From positions 157,039 through 221,038 of the forward strand of contig QCLS01000001.1 of assembly GCA_003214355.1 (NCBI GenBank): a stretch of DNA of 64,000 nt, written 5' to 3'. A program made the position numbers and the translations under genes. Each line of letters opens with the position of its first letter. The stretch's first letter is position 1. The stretch is from Prochlorococcus sp. AG-418-C09 (lineage in GTDB: Bacteria; Cyanobacteriota; Cyanobacteriia; PCC-6307; Cyanobiaceae). The notes below the pieces were generated by a model. The model ran no database searches, was not told where the DNA came from, and was given only the letters and a program-made list of their open reading frames with translations. Below are positions 47,878 through 58,200 of the stretch, piece by piece.

Positions 47878-48723
47878 ATGCGCAAACAAGTTGCATATTT
47901 AGGTCCTCAAGGAACATACGCAGAAAAAGCGGCCGAAATTTTATCAAAGCTTGCTAATTTTGACTCACCTATATTTGTACCATGTAAAGGGCTTTATTCA
48001 GTGATTAAATCTATAGCGTACAAAAATTGTGATGCAGCTGTTGTCCCTATTGAGAACTCTGTAGAAGGAGGAGTTACAACAACGTTAGATGCTCTATGGA
48101 AATTTCCAAAATTAAATATTAGTAAAGCAATTGTTTTACCAATTAAACATGCCTTGATAAGTAGTGGAGAGATTTCCAAAATATCTGAGGTTTTATCTCA
48201 CCCGCAGGCATTAGCTCAATGTTCAGAATGGCTTTCAAACAACTTGCCTGAAGCGATTATGCTTCCAACTAATTCAACATCAGAAGCTGTAAATATGATA
48301 AAAGGTAGCAGATTTAGGGCAGCAATAGGGTCAAAGTCTCTTATTAGAATTGAGGGCCTTAAAGAATTAGCTTTTCCAATTAATGATGTCCCTGGAAATT
48401 GCACAAGATTTGTTTTATTAACTGACGAATCATTTACAGAAGAAGCGAACATAGCAAGTTTTGCTTTTTCTTTACTTTCAAACACCCCTGGATCTCTATT
48501 AAAAGCTTTGAATTCCATAGCAGAATTAGGATTTAATATGAGTAAGATTGAATCCAGACCATCGAAGAGAGATTTAGGAGAATACGTAATCTATATTGAT
48601 GTTGAAATCAATAAAAAAACGACAGTCGAGACTTTCTCATTACTTAAAGAAAAGCTCAAACCTTTATGTGAAAATTTAATCGACTTCGGATGTTATCAGT
48701 CTCAAAATATAAAGCTTGATTAA
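47878..48723 (+). CDS. pheA: Prephenate dehydratase
   Basis: A 281-residue enzyme converting prephenate to phenylpyruvate in phenylalanine synthesis. AYLGPQGTYAEKAA begins the catalytic domain. VPIENSVEGGVTTTLD and FPINDVPGNCTRFVLL carry the active-site Thr-Arg-Phe motif. A C-terminal ACT domain (about 195-275, with PGSLLKALNSIAELGFNMSKIESRP) gives allosteric control by phenylalanine. There is no chorismate mutase domain. The stop abuts the convergent methyltransferase gene. Confidence 0.96.
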   Translation: MRKQVAYLGPQGTYAEKAAEILSKLANFDSPIFVPCKGLYSVIKSIAYKNCDAAVVPIENSVEGGVTTTLDALWKFPKLNISKAIVLPIKHALISSGEISKISEVLSHPQALAQCSEWLSNNLPEAIMLPTNSTSEAVNMIKGSRFRAAIGSKSLIRIEGLKELAFPINDVPGNCTRFVLLTDESFTEEANIASFAFSLLSNTPGSLLKALNSIAELGFNMSKIESRPSKRDLGEYVIYIDVEINKKTTVETFSLLKEKLKPLCENLIDFGCYQSQNIKLD

Positions 48724-49662
48724 TCAACCTCTACATTTGTATACACCAAATTGCATTAATCCAGATCCAAAAGCCCAATTCATCAAAAGGATTGTAGGAA
48801 TCTCTCTAATGGACTTTAGAATTGCAATTGGTCCTAAGCTCATAATCGCATTTGGTCTACGTATGCCTTCAATAATTGAATCTATCCATGAAGGGTTTGT
48901 GTAACAATTCCAATTTTCTGATTTAACTAGACCAGCGCTATTGTTATTACTTGATAAAAGACTGCTAAACCCTTTTATACTGATAAAAGCTGGATGAACC
49001 CACTGTTCTAGAAGTTGTTTTAGTACAATTTTTTCAATAATGGAAGGAGGATATTTTATTAAATCTCTTGAATTCCAATCTGCTAAAGCTAGATATCCTC
49101 CTGGTCTTAAAAGACGAAGTATCTCATCAGCAAATTTTTTCTTATCAAAAATATGAGCCCCTGCCTCTACGCTCCAAATACCATCAAATTCTCCATCCAG
49201 GAAATCCATATCTAACGCATCCATGACTTTAAAAGTACAGTTACAGTTTTTTCCTGTTAGTTGCCTCGCTCTTTTGACCTGCTCAGAGCTTAATGTTATA
49301 CCAACTACATTAAAACCATAATAATCTGCTAATATTCTCGAACTTCCACCAATACCACATCCAACATCAAGAACTCTAGCCCCCTTTGGAAGATTATCTA
49401 ATCCACTCCATTTTACAAGTTGATGAACAAATTCTATTTTTGCTTTTCTAAAATCCATATGTTTATTTCTTGGATGATAAAAACCCAAATGAATATGTTC
49501 ACCCCATAATCTTTCTAGCAACTTATCATTCGTCCATGAATCATATGCAGATGCTACATTTTTAGATGTAATGAATTTACGATTGTTTGTTATCCATAGA
49601 ATCAAGCTAAAAATAAAAATACTTAATAAGCTTAAAACGACAATAATTAAATTAACTTGCAT
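48724..49662 (-). CDS. Probable MPBQ/MSBQ methyltransferase (plastoquinone/tocopherol)
   Basis: A 312-residue SAM methyltransferase with one N-terminal membrane helix (residues 4-24). Motif I is VLDVGCGIGGSSRIL. WGEHIHLGFYHP, EQWVHPAFISIKGF and a C-terminal REIPTILLMNWAFGSGL segment closely resemble my memory of cyanobacterial Sll0418. That enzyme methylates 2-methyl-6-phytyl/solanesyl-benzoquinol, a step in plastoquinone and vitamin E synthesis. Gamma-tocopherol methyltransferases are close relatives and remain an alternative. It lies 2 bp after the LON-domain gene. Confidence 0.8.
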   Translation of the reverse strand: MQVNLIIVVLSLLSIFIFSLILWITNNRKFITSKNVASAYDSWTNDKLLERLWGEHIHLGFYHPRNKHMDFRKAKIEFVHQLVKWSGLDNLPKGARVLDVGCGIGGSSRILADYYGFNVVGITLSSEQVKRARQLTGKNCNCTFKVMDALDMDFLDGEFDGIWSVEAGAHIFDKKKFADEILRLLRPGGYLALADWNSRDLIKYPPSIIEKIVLKQLLEQWVHPAFISIKGFSSLLSSNNNSAGLVKSENWNCYTNPSWIDSIIEGIRRPNAIMSLGPIAILKSIREIPTILLMNWAFGSGLMQFGVYKCRG

Positions 49663-49664
49663 TA

Positions 49665-50321
49665 TTAATTTTCTTTAACGTCAGGAAAACTCTCTTTTAA
49701 AGCAGTTCTTGCAGCAAGTTGTTTCCTCGTATGATCAAGCATCTCAAATTCTCTTTGCAATCTAACGAATGTATCTCTTTCCTCTAACAGTCTTTGTTGT
49801 TCTTCCCAAACTGGTCCACCTAAATGAGCTCCAATCCAAAATGATAATTCCATAGGATTATTTGGTAGTTTATCTGGGAGCAGTTTTTGGGAATTAGTCA
49901 ATTTACCTGTTAAGTTAACAACATCATTTAATGCTTGAATTACAGAATCTCTTAAAGAATCTAGAGTTTGAATACTTTTAATGTTTTCATCATCAATCCA
50001 ACTTACCATTGCAGAATAATAAGGAGTGGAACGAATGATTTCTAATATTTGAAATCTTTGTTGACCAATAGTAATTATGTTGCTTCTTCCATCCTCTGAG
50101 GTTTGATGCTTTAGTATATGTGCGCAACAGCCTACGTTTGCCATTTCTTTAGTATTAGGATCCCATTTGACGACCCCAAATAATGAATCAGTTTCAAGAA
50201 CTGATTTAAGCATAATTCTGTATCTTGATTCAAAAATATGCAATGGTAAAACTTCATTAGGAAATAGAACTACCTCTGGCAGAGGAAATAATGGTAATTC
50301 CCTAACTGACAGTTCTCCCAT
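49665..50321 (-). CDS. LON substrate-binding-domain protein
   Basis: A 218-residue protein consisting of a Lon N-terminal-like domain without the AAA or protease domains. LPLFPLPEVVLFPNEVLPLHIFE is split across the start, and YRIMLKSVLETDSLFGVV follows. CCAHILKH is typical. The second half is helical and charged. It is a common single-domain protein in cyanobacteria and plastids. A role in protein quality control is guessed from the domain only. It is 60 bp downstream of rpsJ, at the tail of the str operon. Confidence 0.88.
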   Translation of the reverse strand: MGELSVRELPLFPLPEVVLFPNEVLPLHIFESRYRIMLKSVLETDSLFGVVKWDPNTKEMANVGCCAHILKHQTSEDGRSNIITIGQQRFQILEIIRSTPYYSAMVSWIDDENIKSIQTLDSLRDSVIQALNDVVNLTGKLTNSQKLLPDKLPNNPMELSFWIGAHLGGPVWEEQQRLLEERDTFVRLQREFEMLDHTRKQLAARTALKESFPDVKEN

Positions 50322-50381
50322 TTCTTAATTCAAGAATTATTATTATTTATTTTAATAGAGATTATTAGTATTCGGGTTGAT

Positions 50382-50702
50382 TTAAAGCTTGACTTCAATA
50401 TCTACTCCACTTGGTAAATCTAATTTCATTAATGCATCTATTGTTTTAGCTGATGGACTATAAATATCAATAATTCTTCTATGTGTTCTAGTTTCAAAAT
50501 GTTCTCTTGAGTCTTTGTCTACATGAGGTGATCTAAGAACACAATAAATCTTTCTCTTTGTTGGAAGCGGTATTGGACCAATTGCAGAGGCAGATGTTGT
50601 ATCTGCTGTTTGTATAATTTTGTCACAAGATAAATCCAGCATTCTTCTATCAAAAGCCTTTAATCTTATACGAATTTTTTGTTGGGCAATTGAGGCAGTC
50701 AT
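50382..50702 (-). CDS. rpsJ: 30S ribosomal protein S10
   Basis: A 106-residue protein of the 30S head, also the NusE antitermination factor. [38 protein letters not shown] and [13 protein letters not shown] are the standard S10 blocks. In cyanobacteria it follows tuf in the str operon, as here, 98 bp downstream. Confidence 0.98.
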   Translation of the reverse strand: MTASIAQQKIRIRLKAFDRRMLDLSCDKIIQTADTTSASAIGPIPLPTKRKIYCVLRSPHVDKDSREHFETRTHRRIIDIYSPSAKTIDALMKLDLPSGVDIEVKL

Positions 50703-50800
50703 AAATGTTCAATAAACTTTAAATAGATGGGCTATTAATTAAAAAACCCACCTAACTTTAATTATTCTAATGTATGATGTGTCGCTTTTAAAACTAAAAA

Positions 50801-52000
50801 CTATTTAAGTATTTTAGATACTACACCAGCTCCGATAGTACGCCCACCTTCTCTGATAGCAAATCGCATCCCTTGTTCAATCGCAACTGGACATATCAAT
50901 TCACCAGTCATTTTGATTCTATCTCCAGGCATAACCATTTCTACATTAGAGCCATCATCTGAAGTAAAGGCTGTAATTTGTCCAGTTACATCAGTTGTTC
51001 TTATGTAGAATTGTGGTCTATATCCCGTAAAGAAGGGGGTATGTCTTCCACCCTCTTCTTTCTTTAGGACATAAACTTCACCTTCAAATTGAGTGTGTGG
51101 AGTAATTGATCCTTTTTTAACAAGTACCATACCTCTCTCAATATCTTCTTTCTGAATACCTCGTAAAAGAAGTCCAACGTTGTCACCCGCCATACCTTCA
51201 TCTAGCAATTTGCGAAACATCTCAACACCTGTAACAGTTGTGAGACGAGTATCTCTGATTCCAACAATTTCAACTTCTTCACCTACCGTAACTTTTCCTC
51301 TCTCAATTCTTCCAGTTGCTACAGTTCCCCTACCTGTAATAGAGAAAACATCTTCAATCGCCATCAGAAATGGTTTATCTACTTCTCTTTCAGGTTCAGG
51401 AATACTATTATCAACAGCTTTCATTAATTCCTCTATTTTAGATTCCCATGTTGAATCTCCTTCAAGAGCCTTTAATCCAGAGACTTGAACAATTGGTATA
51501 TCATCACCTGGAAAATCATAACTATCAAGTAATTCTCTGATTTCCATTTCCACTAATTCGATGATTTCTTCATCGTCGACCATATCACATTTGTTTAATG
51601 CTACGACCAATGCAGGTACTCCAACTTGTTTAGCTAAAAGGATATGTTCTTTAGTTTGGGCCATAGGTCCATCAGTTGCGGCACAAACAAGAATTGCGCC
51701 ATCCATCTGAGCAGCTCCGGTGATCATGTTTTTGACATAGTCAGCGTGACCAGGGCAGTCTACATGGGCGTAGTGTCTACCTTCAGTTTCGTATTCAACG
51801 TGGGCAGTATTAATAGTGATGCCACGTTCTCTTTCTTCTGGAGCACCGTCAATGTCTCCATAGTCTTGAGCTTTTGCTTGACCTTTTTTAGCTAGAACAT
51901 TAGTAATAGCAGCAGTCAATGTGGTTTTACCATGATCAACATGACCAATTGTGCCTATGTTGACGTGGGGTTTGTTTCTTTCGAACTTCTCGCGAGCCAT
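50801..52000 (-). CDS. tuf: Elongation factor Tu
   Basis: A 399-residue GTPase delivering aminoacyl-tRNA to the ribosome. G1 is GHVDHGKT near residues 19-26, G3 is [11 protein letters not shown] and G4 is NKCD. The three EF-Tu domains are complete, ending [13 protein letters not shown]. It is transcribed 46 bp after fusA. Only one tuf copy is seen in this window. Confidence 0.99.
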   Translation of the reverse strand: MAREKFERNKPHVNIGTIGHVDHGKTTLTAAITNVLAKKGQAKAQDYGDIDGAPEERERGITINTAHVEYETEGRHYAHVDCPGHADYVKNMITGAAQMDGAILVCAATDGPMAQTKEHILLAKQVGVPALVVALNKCDMVDDEEIIELVEMEIRELLDSYDFPGDDIPIVQVSGLKALEGDSTWESKIEELMKAVDNSIPEPEREVDKPFLMAIEDVFSITGRGTVATGRIERGKVTVGEEVEIVGIRDTRLTTVTGVEMFRKLLDEGMAGDNVGLLLRGIQKEDIERGMVLVKKGSITPHTQFEGEVYVLKKEEGGRHTPFFTGYRPQFYIRTTDVTGQITAFTSDDGSNVEMVMPGDRIKMTGELICPVAIEQGMRFAIREGGRTIGAGVVSKILK

Positions 52001-52046
52001 TTTTAATAAAGAATCGAGGGATAAGGATGTGTTGTTTATTTAGAGA

Positions 52047-54122
52047 TCAGGAATTGCCCTGATTCTTGGAGATGATAGCTTCGGCAACATTACGAGGAAC
52101 TTCCTCATAGTTGGCGAACTCCATTGAGAATATACCCCGACCTTGAGTCATTGATCGGAGCTGAGTTGCATAACCGAACATTTCGGCTAGAGGCACTTTG
52201 GCCTGAACCTTGGACAGCCCGTCATCTACAGACTGTCCTTCAACCTGCCCTCTTCTGGAGGAGAGATCACCAATTACAGATCCAAGAAAGTCATCAGGAC
52301 TTTCGACCTCAACTTTCATCATAGGCTCTAATAGGACAGGATTGCATTTTTTAACCCCATCTTTAAAAGCCATTGAACCTGCAATTTTGAAAGCCATTTC
52401 AGAAGAGTCTACATCGTGGAATGAACCATCGACTAGTGTGACTTTTACATCAATCAAAGGATAACCCGCTAAAACGCCGGATTCACATGTTTCTTTCATG
52501 CCACTTTCTGCTGGTCCAATATACTCTTTTGGAACTGATCCTCCAACAATTTTGTTAACAAATTCAAACCCAGCTCCTGCATCTGCAGGCTCCATTTCAA
52601 TAATCACATGCCCATATTGACCTTTACCACCAGTTTGTCTGGCATATTTCCCTTCACCTTTAGAGCTTGACCTAATTGTTTCCCTGTAAGAAACTTGTGG
52701 TGCTCCAATATTTGCTTCAACCTTAAATTCTCTTAACATTCTATCAACCAAAATCTCAAGATGTAATTCACCCATTCCGGCTATCACAGTTTGATTTGTT
52801 TCTTGATCTGTACTAACTCGAAATGTTGGATCTTCTTCTGATAATGCTTGTAAAGCTTTTGAGAGCTTCTCCATATCTCCTTTTGTCTTAGGTTCTACAG
52901 CAACTGATATTACTGGCTCAGGAATGAATAAAGTTTCCAGAACAATTGGGTCATCAGTATTACATAGAGTATCTCCAGTTGTAGTATTTTTTAATCCTAA
53001 AACTGCACCTAAGTCTCCCGCACGTAATTCATCAACTTCTTCTCTTTCATCTGCTTTAAGAACTACAAGCCTAGATATTCTCTCTTTAGCATCTTTAGTT
53101 GAATTCATTACATAACTTCCTTTAGAGAGAATTCCTGAATACATTCTGACAAAAGTAAGTTTTCCATATGGGTCAGCCATAACTTTAAAGGCCAAAGCAC
53201 TAAAAGGCGCATTATCATCTGAAGGCCTTACATCCTCTTTACCATTAGGCAAAACTCCTTGTATTGGCTTTACATCTATTGGAGCAGGCAAATAGTCAAC
53301 AACTGCGTCTAGAACTAATTGAACCCCTTTATTTTTGAAGGCCGAACCACATAACATTGGTACTAAACCGTGATTGAGAACCCCTTCTCTAATACCTTTT
53401 TTTAATTGTTCCTCAGTTAGTTCACCTTTATCTAAAAAAACCTCAATTAATTCTTCATCATTTTCGGCAATACTTTCCATTAATTTATTACGCCATTCTT
53501 CAGTTTGATCTTTCATATTCTCTGGAATCGGTGCTTCTTCAATATCGGTGCCTAAATCATTTTTGTAGAGATATGCTTTGTTAGCGACTAGATCAATAAT
53601 GCCTGACAAATCTCCCTCGGCACCAATAGGTAACTGAATTGGAACAGCATTAGCTTTTAAACGATCTTTAATTTGATTATGCACTTTTAAGAAATCCGCA
53701 CCAGTTCTATCCATTTTATTTACAAAAACCATTCTAGGAACTGAATATCTATCAGCTTGACGCCAAACTGTCTCAGATTGAGGCTGCACTCCCCCGACGG
53801 CACAAAAAACAGCGATAACTCCGTCAAGAACACGCATAGACCTCTCAACTTCGATAGTAAAATCAACGTGACCCGGAGTATCAATAATATTTATTCGGTG
53901 ATCTTGCCAACTTGTTGAAATTGCTGCAGCAGTTATAGTTATCCCTCTTTCTCTTTCTTGAGCCATCCAGTCTGTAACAGCAGCTCCATCATGAACCTCA
54001 CCAATTTTATGAACAACCCCTGAATAAAATAATATTCTCTCAGTTGTAGTTGTTTTTCCTGCATCAATATGAGCTGCTATACCTATGTTCCTTACTCGTT
54101 CCAGGGGAAAATCGCGTGCCAA
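52047..54122 (-). CDS. fusA: Elongation factor G
   Basis: A 691-residue translocation GTPase. G1 is AHIDAGKTT near residues 17-25, G3 is DTPGHVDFT and G4 is NKMDR. The domain IV loop [17 protein letters not shown] and the C-terminal domain V are present. The length is normal for the housekeeping form. It lies between rpsG (110 bp) and tuf (46 bp) in the str operon. Confidence 0.99.
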   Translation of the reverse strand: MARDFPLERVRNIGIAAHIDAGKTTTTERILFYSGVVHKIGEVHDGAAVTDWMAQERERGITITAAAISTSWQDHRINIIDTPGHVDFTIEVERSMRVLDGVIAVFCAVGGVQPQSETVWRQADRYSVPRMVFVNKMDRTGADFLKVHNQIKDRLKANAVPIQLPIGAEGDLSGIIDLVANKAYLYKNDLGTDIEEAPIPENMKDQTEEWRNKLMESIAENDEELIEVFLDKGELTEEQLKKGIREGVLNHGLVPMLCGSAFKNKGVQLVLDAVVDYLPAPIDVKPIQGVLPNGKEDVRPSDDNAPFSALAFKVMADPYGKLTFVRMYSGILSKGSYVMNSTKDAKERISRLVVLKADEREEVDELRAGDLGAVLGLKNTTTGDTLCNTDDPIVLETLFIPEPVISVAVEPKTKGDMEKLSKALQALSEEDPTFRVSTDQETNQTVIAGMGELHLEILVDRMLREFKVEANIGAPQVSYRETIRSSSKGEGKYARQTGGKGQYGHVIIEMEPADAGAGFEFVNKIVGGSVPKEYIGPAESGMKETCESGVLAGYPLIDVKVTLVDGSFHDVDSSEMAFKIAGSMAFKDGVKKCNPVLLEPMMKVEVESPDDFLGSVIGDLSSRRGQVEGQSVDDGLSKVQAKVPLAEMFGYATQLRSMTQGRGIFSMEFANYEEVPRNVAEAIISKNQGNS

Positions 54123-54232
54123 TGTTAAAGCTCCAATTAGAATAATTCAAAATTTAAGTTCGTTTATTTAATAAAAAATAAACCAAACTATTGGTACATA
54201 ATAAACTAATTTTATACCATTTTGGTCGTCAG

Positions 54233-54703
54233 TTAATAACGATAATGAGCAAAAGCTTTATTTGCCTCGGCCATTTTATGGGTATCCTCTCTTTTTTTCA
54301 CAGCACTACCAGTTTCATTAGCTGCATCCATTAATTCACCCGCTAATTTTTGAGCCATACTTTTACCATTTCTTGCTCTCGAAAAGGTAACAAGCCATCT
54401 TAGTGCCATTGCTATCCCTCTTTCTTGTCGTACTTCCATAGGCACTTGATAAGTAGCCCCTCCAACTCTTCTTGCCCTAACTTCGACTAAAGGAGTAGCA
54501 TTTTTAACCGCAGTCTCAAATAAGTCCACAGGATCTCCACCAGATCTCTCACTTATCAGAGAAAATGCATCAGATAGTATTTTCTGAGCTGTTGATTTTT
54601 TTCCATGTTTCATCAGCCTAGAAATCATCATTGATGCAAGACGGCTATTAAATTGTGGGTCTGGAAGAACTGGTCTCTTTACTGCAGCGTTACGTCGTGA
54701 CAT
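54233..54703 (-). CDS. rpsG: 30S ribosomal protein S7
   Basis: A 156-residue primary binding protein of the 30S head. [15 protein letters not shown] at the start, [20 protein letters not shown] in the middle and [20 protein letters not shown] at the end are typical. It is 14 bp after rpsL in the str operon. Confidence 0.98.
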   Translation of the reverse strand: MSRRNAAVKRPVLPDPQFNSRLASMMISRLMKHGKKSTAQKILSDAFSLISERSGGDPVDLFETAVKNATPLVEVRARRVGGATYQVPMEVRQERGIAMALRWLVTFSRARNGKSMAQKLAGELMDAANETGSAVKKREDTHKMAEANKAFAHYRY

Positions 54704-54717
54704 TTTTAAGTTTTAAA

Positions 54718-55095
54718 TTAATTGTTTTTAGGAGCTTTAGCACCATACTTCGATCTTGCTTGGCGTCTATCTTTAACACCAGCAGTATCTAACGTACCTC
54801 TGATTATATGGTACCTTACTCCTGGTAAATCTTTTACACGACCTCCTCTGAGTAGCACAACAGAATGTTCTTGCAAATTATGACCAATACCAGGAATGTA
54901 AGCAGTTACTTCGAAGCCTGAAGTAAGTCTTACTCTTGCAACTTTTCTCAAAGCAGAGTTGGGTTTTTTAGGTGTGGAGGTATAAACTCTTGTGCAAACT
55001 CCTCTTCTTTCCGGACATGCCTTTAATGCAGGGGATTTTGTCTTTCTTGATAGTCGCTTTCTTTCAGAACTAATTAATTGTTGAATGGTCGGCAT
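54718..55095 (-). CDS. rpsL: 30S ribosomal protein S12
   Basis: A 125-residue decoding-centre protein. [13 protein letters not shown], the [15 protein letters not shown] loop with the lysine involved in streptomycin response, and the [13 protein letters not shown] loop are intact and wild-type in appearance. It heads the str operon; the promoter is expected in 55096-55287, shared divergently with the glutamate synthase gene. Confidence 0.98.
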   Translation of the reverse strand: MPTIQQLISSERKRLSRKTKSPALKACPERRGVCTRVYTSTPKKPNSALRKVARVRLTSGFEVTAYIPGIGHNLQEHSVVLLRGGRVKDLPGVRYHIIRGTLDTAGVKDRRQARSKYGAKAPKNN

Positions 55096-55287
55096 TAAAT
55101 TTTATAAAAAATTTTTCATATCCATCAATCATAACCTTTAACGAGCCACTACCACAATTTTTTTTTACATCAAACAAACTTTTCAAAGAAGTTTAGTAAT
55201 TCTTCATCATTTTTAGTTTTTATTTCGCAAAATATTTTTATAATAATATTAATATGAATCAAAAAATTAAATAATTAGATAATTTCT

Positions 55288-58200
55288 ATGCCAAAGAAAT
55301 TCAAAGAAAATATCAATCCATATTCAGATTCCTTGTCTCCTGAATGTTTATCAGGTGAGAAAGATGCTTGTGGTGTTGGTTTTGTGGCCAATATAGAAGG
55401 TAAGGAAAGCAACTGGATTCTTGAACAATCTTTAAGAGGTCTCCATTGTATGGAACATAGAGGTGGTTGCGGCGGTGACAGCGATTCAGGAGATGGAGCA
55501 GGTATCTTATGCTCTATTCCTTGGAATTTCATCTACCAAAAATTAGGATTGCAAGCCGATCCTCATAGCAGTAAAGGACTTGGAATGATTTTCATGCCCA
55601 ACGACATCAATCTAGTAGAAAAAGCTAAAGGAATATGTGAGCAAGAAGCCAAAAAATTAAACTTTTCTAAAACAATATGGAGAAAAGTTCCTGTTAATAA
55701 TTTAGCATTAGGACCTTTAGCAAAAGCGAATGCACCTTATATAGCTCAGTGGATTGTTTATCAGGATGTTGAAACTAAAACAGATATTGAATTGAAATTA
55801 TTCCAATTAAGAAAAAGAATCGAAAAAATAATTATTGAAAAACTATCAAAATCTGATGAGTTTTATTTTACCTCCTTAAGTTCTAAAACTGTTGTTTATA
55901 AAGGAATGGTTAGATCTGAGGTTTTATCAAAGTTCTATGAAGATCTTCAAAGCAAAGATTTTAAAGTTTTTTTCTCTGTTTATCACAGAAGGTTTAGTAC
56001 CAATACATTGCCAAAATGGCCATTGGCCCAACCTATGAGATTCCTTGGGCATAATGGAGAAATAAATACTCTTTTAGGAAATATAAACTGGGCCAAAGCA
56101 GCTGAAACTCATATCAATAATTACTGGGGGGATCTCTCGGCTGATATTAAACCAATTGTAGATAAATCAAGAAGTGACTCATCAAATCTGGATGCAACCT
56201 TAGAAATTAATATTCGTTCTGGTCAAACAATTATTGAGTCTTTATTAAAATTAGTCCCTGAAGCCTTTCGCAACCAGCCTGAACTTGAAGGAAGAGAAAT
56301 AATTAAATCATTCTATGAATATTCAGCAACCATCCAAGAAGCTTGGGACGGTCCAGCTCTTTTGGTCTTTTCCGATGGAGATTTTGTAGGAGCCACTCTT
56401 GATCGAAACGGACTGAGACCAGCTAGATATTCAATAACAAATGATGGCTTTGTAGTTATGGGTTCTGAAACCGGAGTGGTTGCACTGGACCAGTCAAAAA
56501 TAATTGAAAAAGGAAGGTTAGGTCCTGGCCAAATGCTTGCAGTAGATTTCGAGAAATCAAGAATCTTAAGAAATTGGGATGTCAAAAAAGAGGCCGCTAC
56601 AAGATTTGACTACAAGCAATTACTAAATAGAAGAATTATTAATTTAAAAAATAATTCTTGGGAAAAGAATCTTTGCTTAAAAGATCTGGATCTATTGCAG
56701 CAGCAAACAGCTTATGGTTTTTCTGCAGAGGATTATGATTTAATACTTGACTCAATGGCATCTCAATCTAAAGAGCCGACTTATTGCATGGGCGACGATA
56801 TCCCTTTAGCAGTGCTTTCATCAAAACCACATATTCTTTATGATTATTTCAAACAAAGATTTGCTCAAGTTACTAATCCTCCAATAGATCCTTTGAGAGA
56901 AAAACTAGTAATGAGCCTTGAGATGCATTTAGGAGAAAGATGTTCACCATTTAACATTCAGGATATTAAACCTTTTATTCATCTTGATAGCCCTGTAATT
57001 AATGAAATTCAATTAACAGATATAAAACTTGAAAAGATTAAATCACAAACAATTTCTACTCTATTTAATATTGAATCTGGGGTAAAAGGTCTTGAAGAAA
57101 GACTCCAAGCAATTTGTGAAGAAAGTGAAAAAAGTATAAAAGATGGTTGTTCAATTATAATACTTTCCGATAAAGGAGTAGATCCAAAGAATATATATAT
57201 TCCCCCCTTACTAGCTGTTGGGCGGGTTCATCACTACCTATTAAAAAAAGAAATCAGATTAAAAGCATCAATCATTGTAGAAACTGGTCAATGTTGGAGC
57301 ACTCATCACTTGGCATGTTTAATAGGTTTTGGCGCAAGTGCAGTTTGCCCATGGCTTATTTGGGAATCTGCAAGGCATTGGTTACAGCATCCCAAAACCC
57401 AGAAACTTATAGAAAATTGCAAAATGGAACCTTTTTCCGTTGAAGATGTACAAAAAAACGTTAAAAAAGCGTTAGAAGACGGATTAAGAAAAATACTTTC
57501 AAAAATTGGGATTTCATTACTATCTAGTTATCATGGAGCACAAATTTTTGAAGCCGTTGGGATAGGCGCAGATTTAATAAGAATGGCTTTTGATGGTACA
57601 ACAAGTAGAATTGCTGGCATTTCATTAAAAGAATTAGCTATTGAAACAATATCAATCCATACAAAGGCTTTTCCAGAAATTGATCTTAAAAAACTTGAGT
57701 TTTTAGGATTTGTACAGTTCAGAAATTATGGTGAATATCATTCCAACAATCCTGAAATGTCAAAAATACTGCATTCAGCTCTAAAACAAGGCCCAGGATA
57801 TGATCATTTTGATACTTATCAGAAATTAATCAGAAATAGACCTATTACAGCCCTTAGAGATTTATTAACAATTAATTCTAATAGAAAAAGTATTCCTATA
57901 GAACAAGTTGAAAGTACTTCATCCATATGCAAAAGATTCTGTACAGGTGGTATGAGCTTGGGAGCATTATCAAGAGAGGCACATGAAGTGCTTGCTGTTG
58001 CTATGAATAGAATTGGGGGGAAAAGTAATAGCGGTGAAGGAGGCGAAGATCCAGCACGATTTAATGTACTTAATGATATTGATGAAAATACTAAATCACC
58101 CACCTTACCATTTATTAAAGGACTTGAAAATGGAGATACAGCCTGTTCTGCAATTAAACAAATAGCATCCGGCAGATTTGGGGTAACTCCTGAGTATCTA

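Noticed and set aside
50703..50800. GGG/CCC inverted bases between rpsJ and tuf as a terminator
   Set aside because: Only a 4-bp stem with a long AT loop; the genes are normally co-transcribed, so the call was too weak to list.
55096..55287. NtcA site or glutamine riboswitch before glsF
   Set aside because: No GTA-N8-TAC pattern and none of the conserved glnA-type aptamer sequence could be found in the 192 bp.
55275..55532. 85-codon minus-strand frame over the start of the glutamate synthase gene
   Set aside because: It lies opposite well-conserved GOGAT sequence and shows a proline/serine-rich, non-globular translation; it is a shadow of the real gene.
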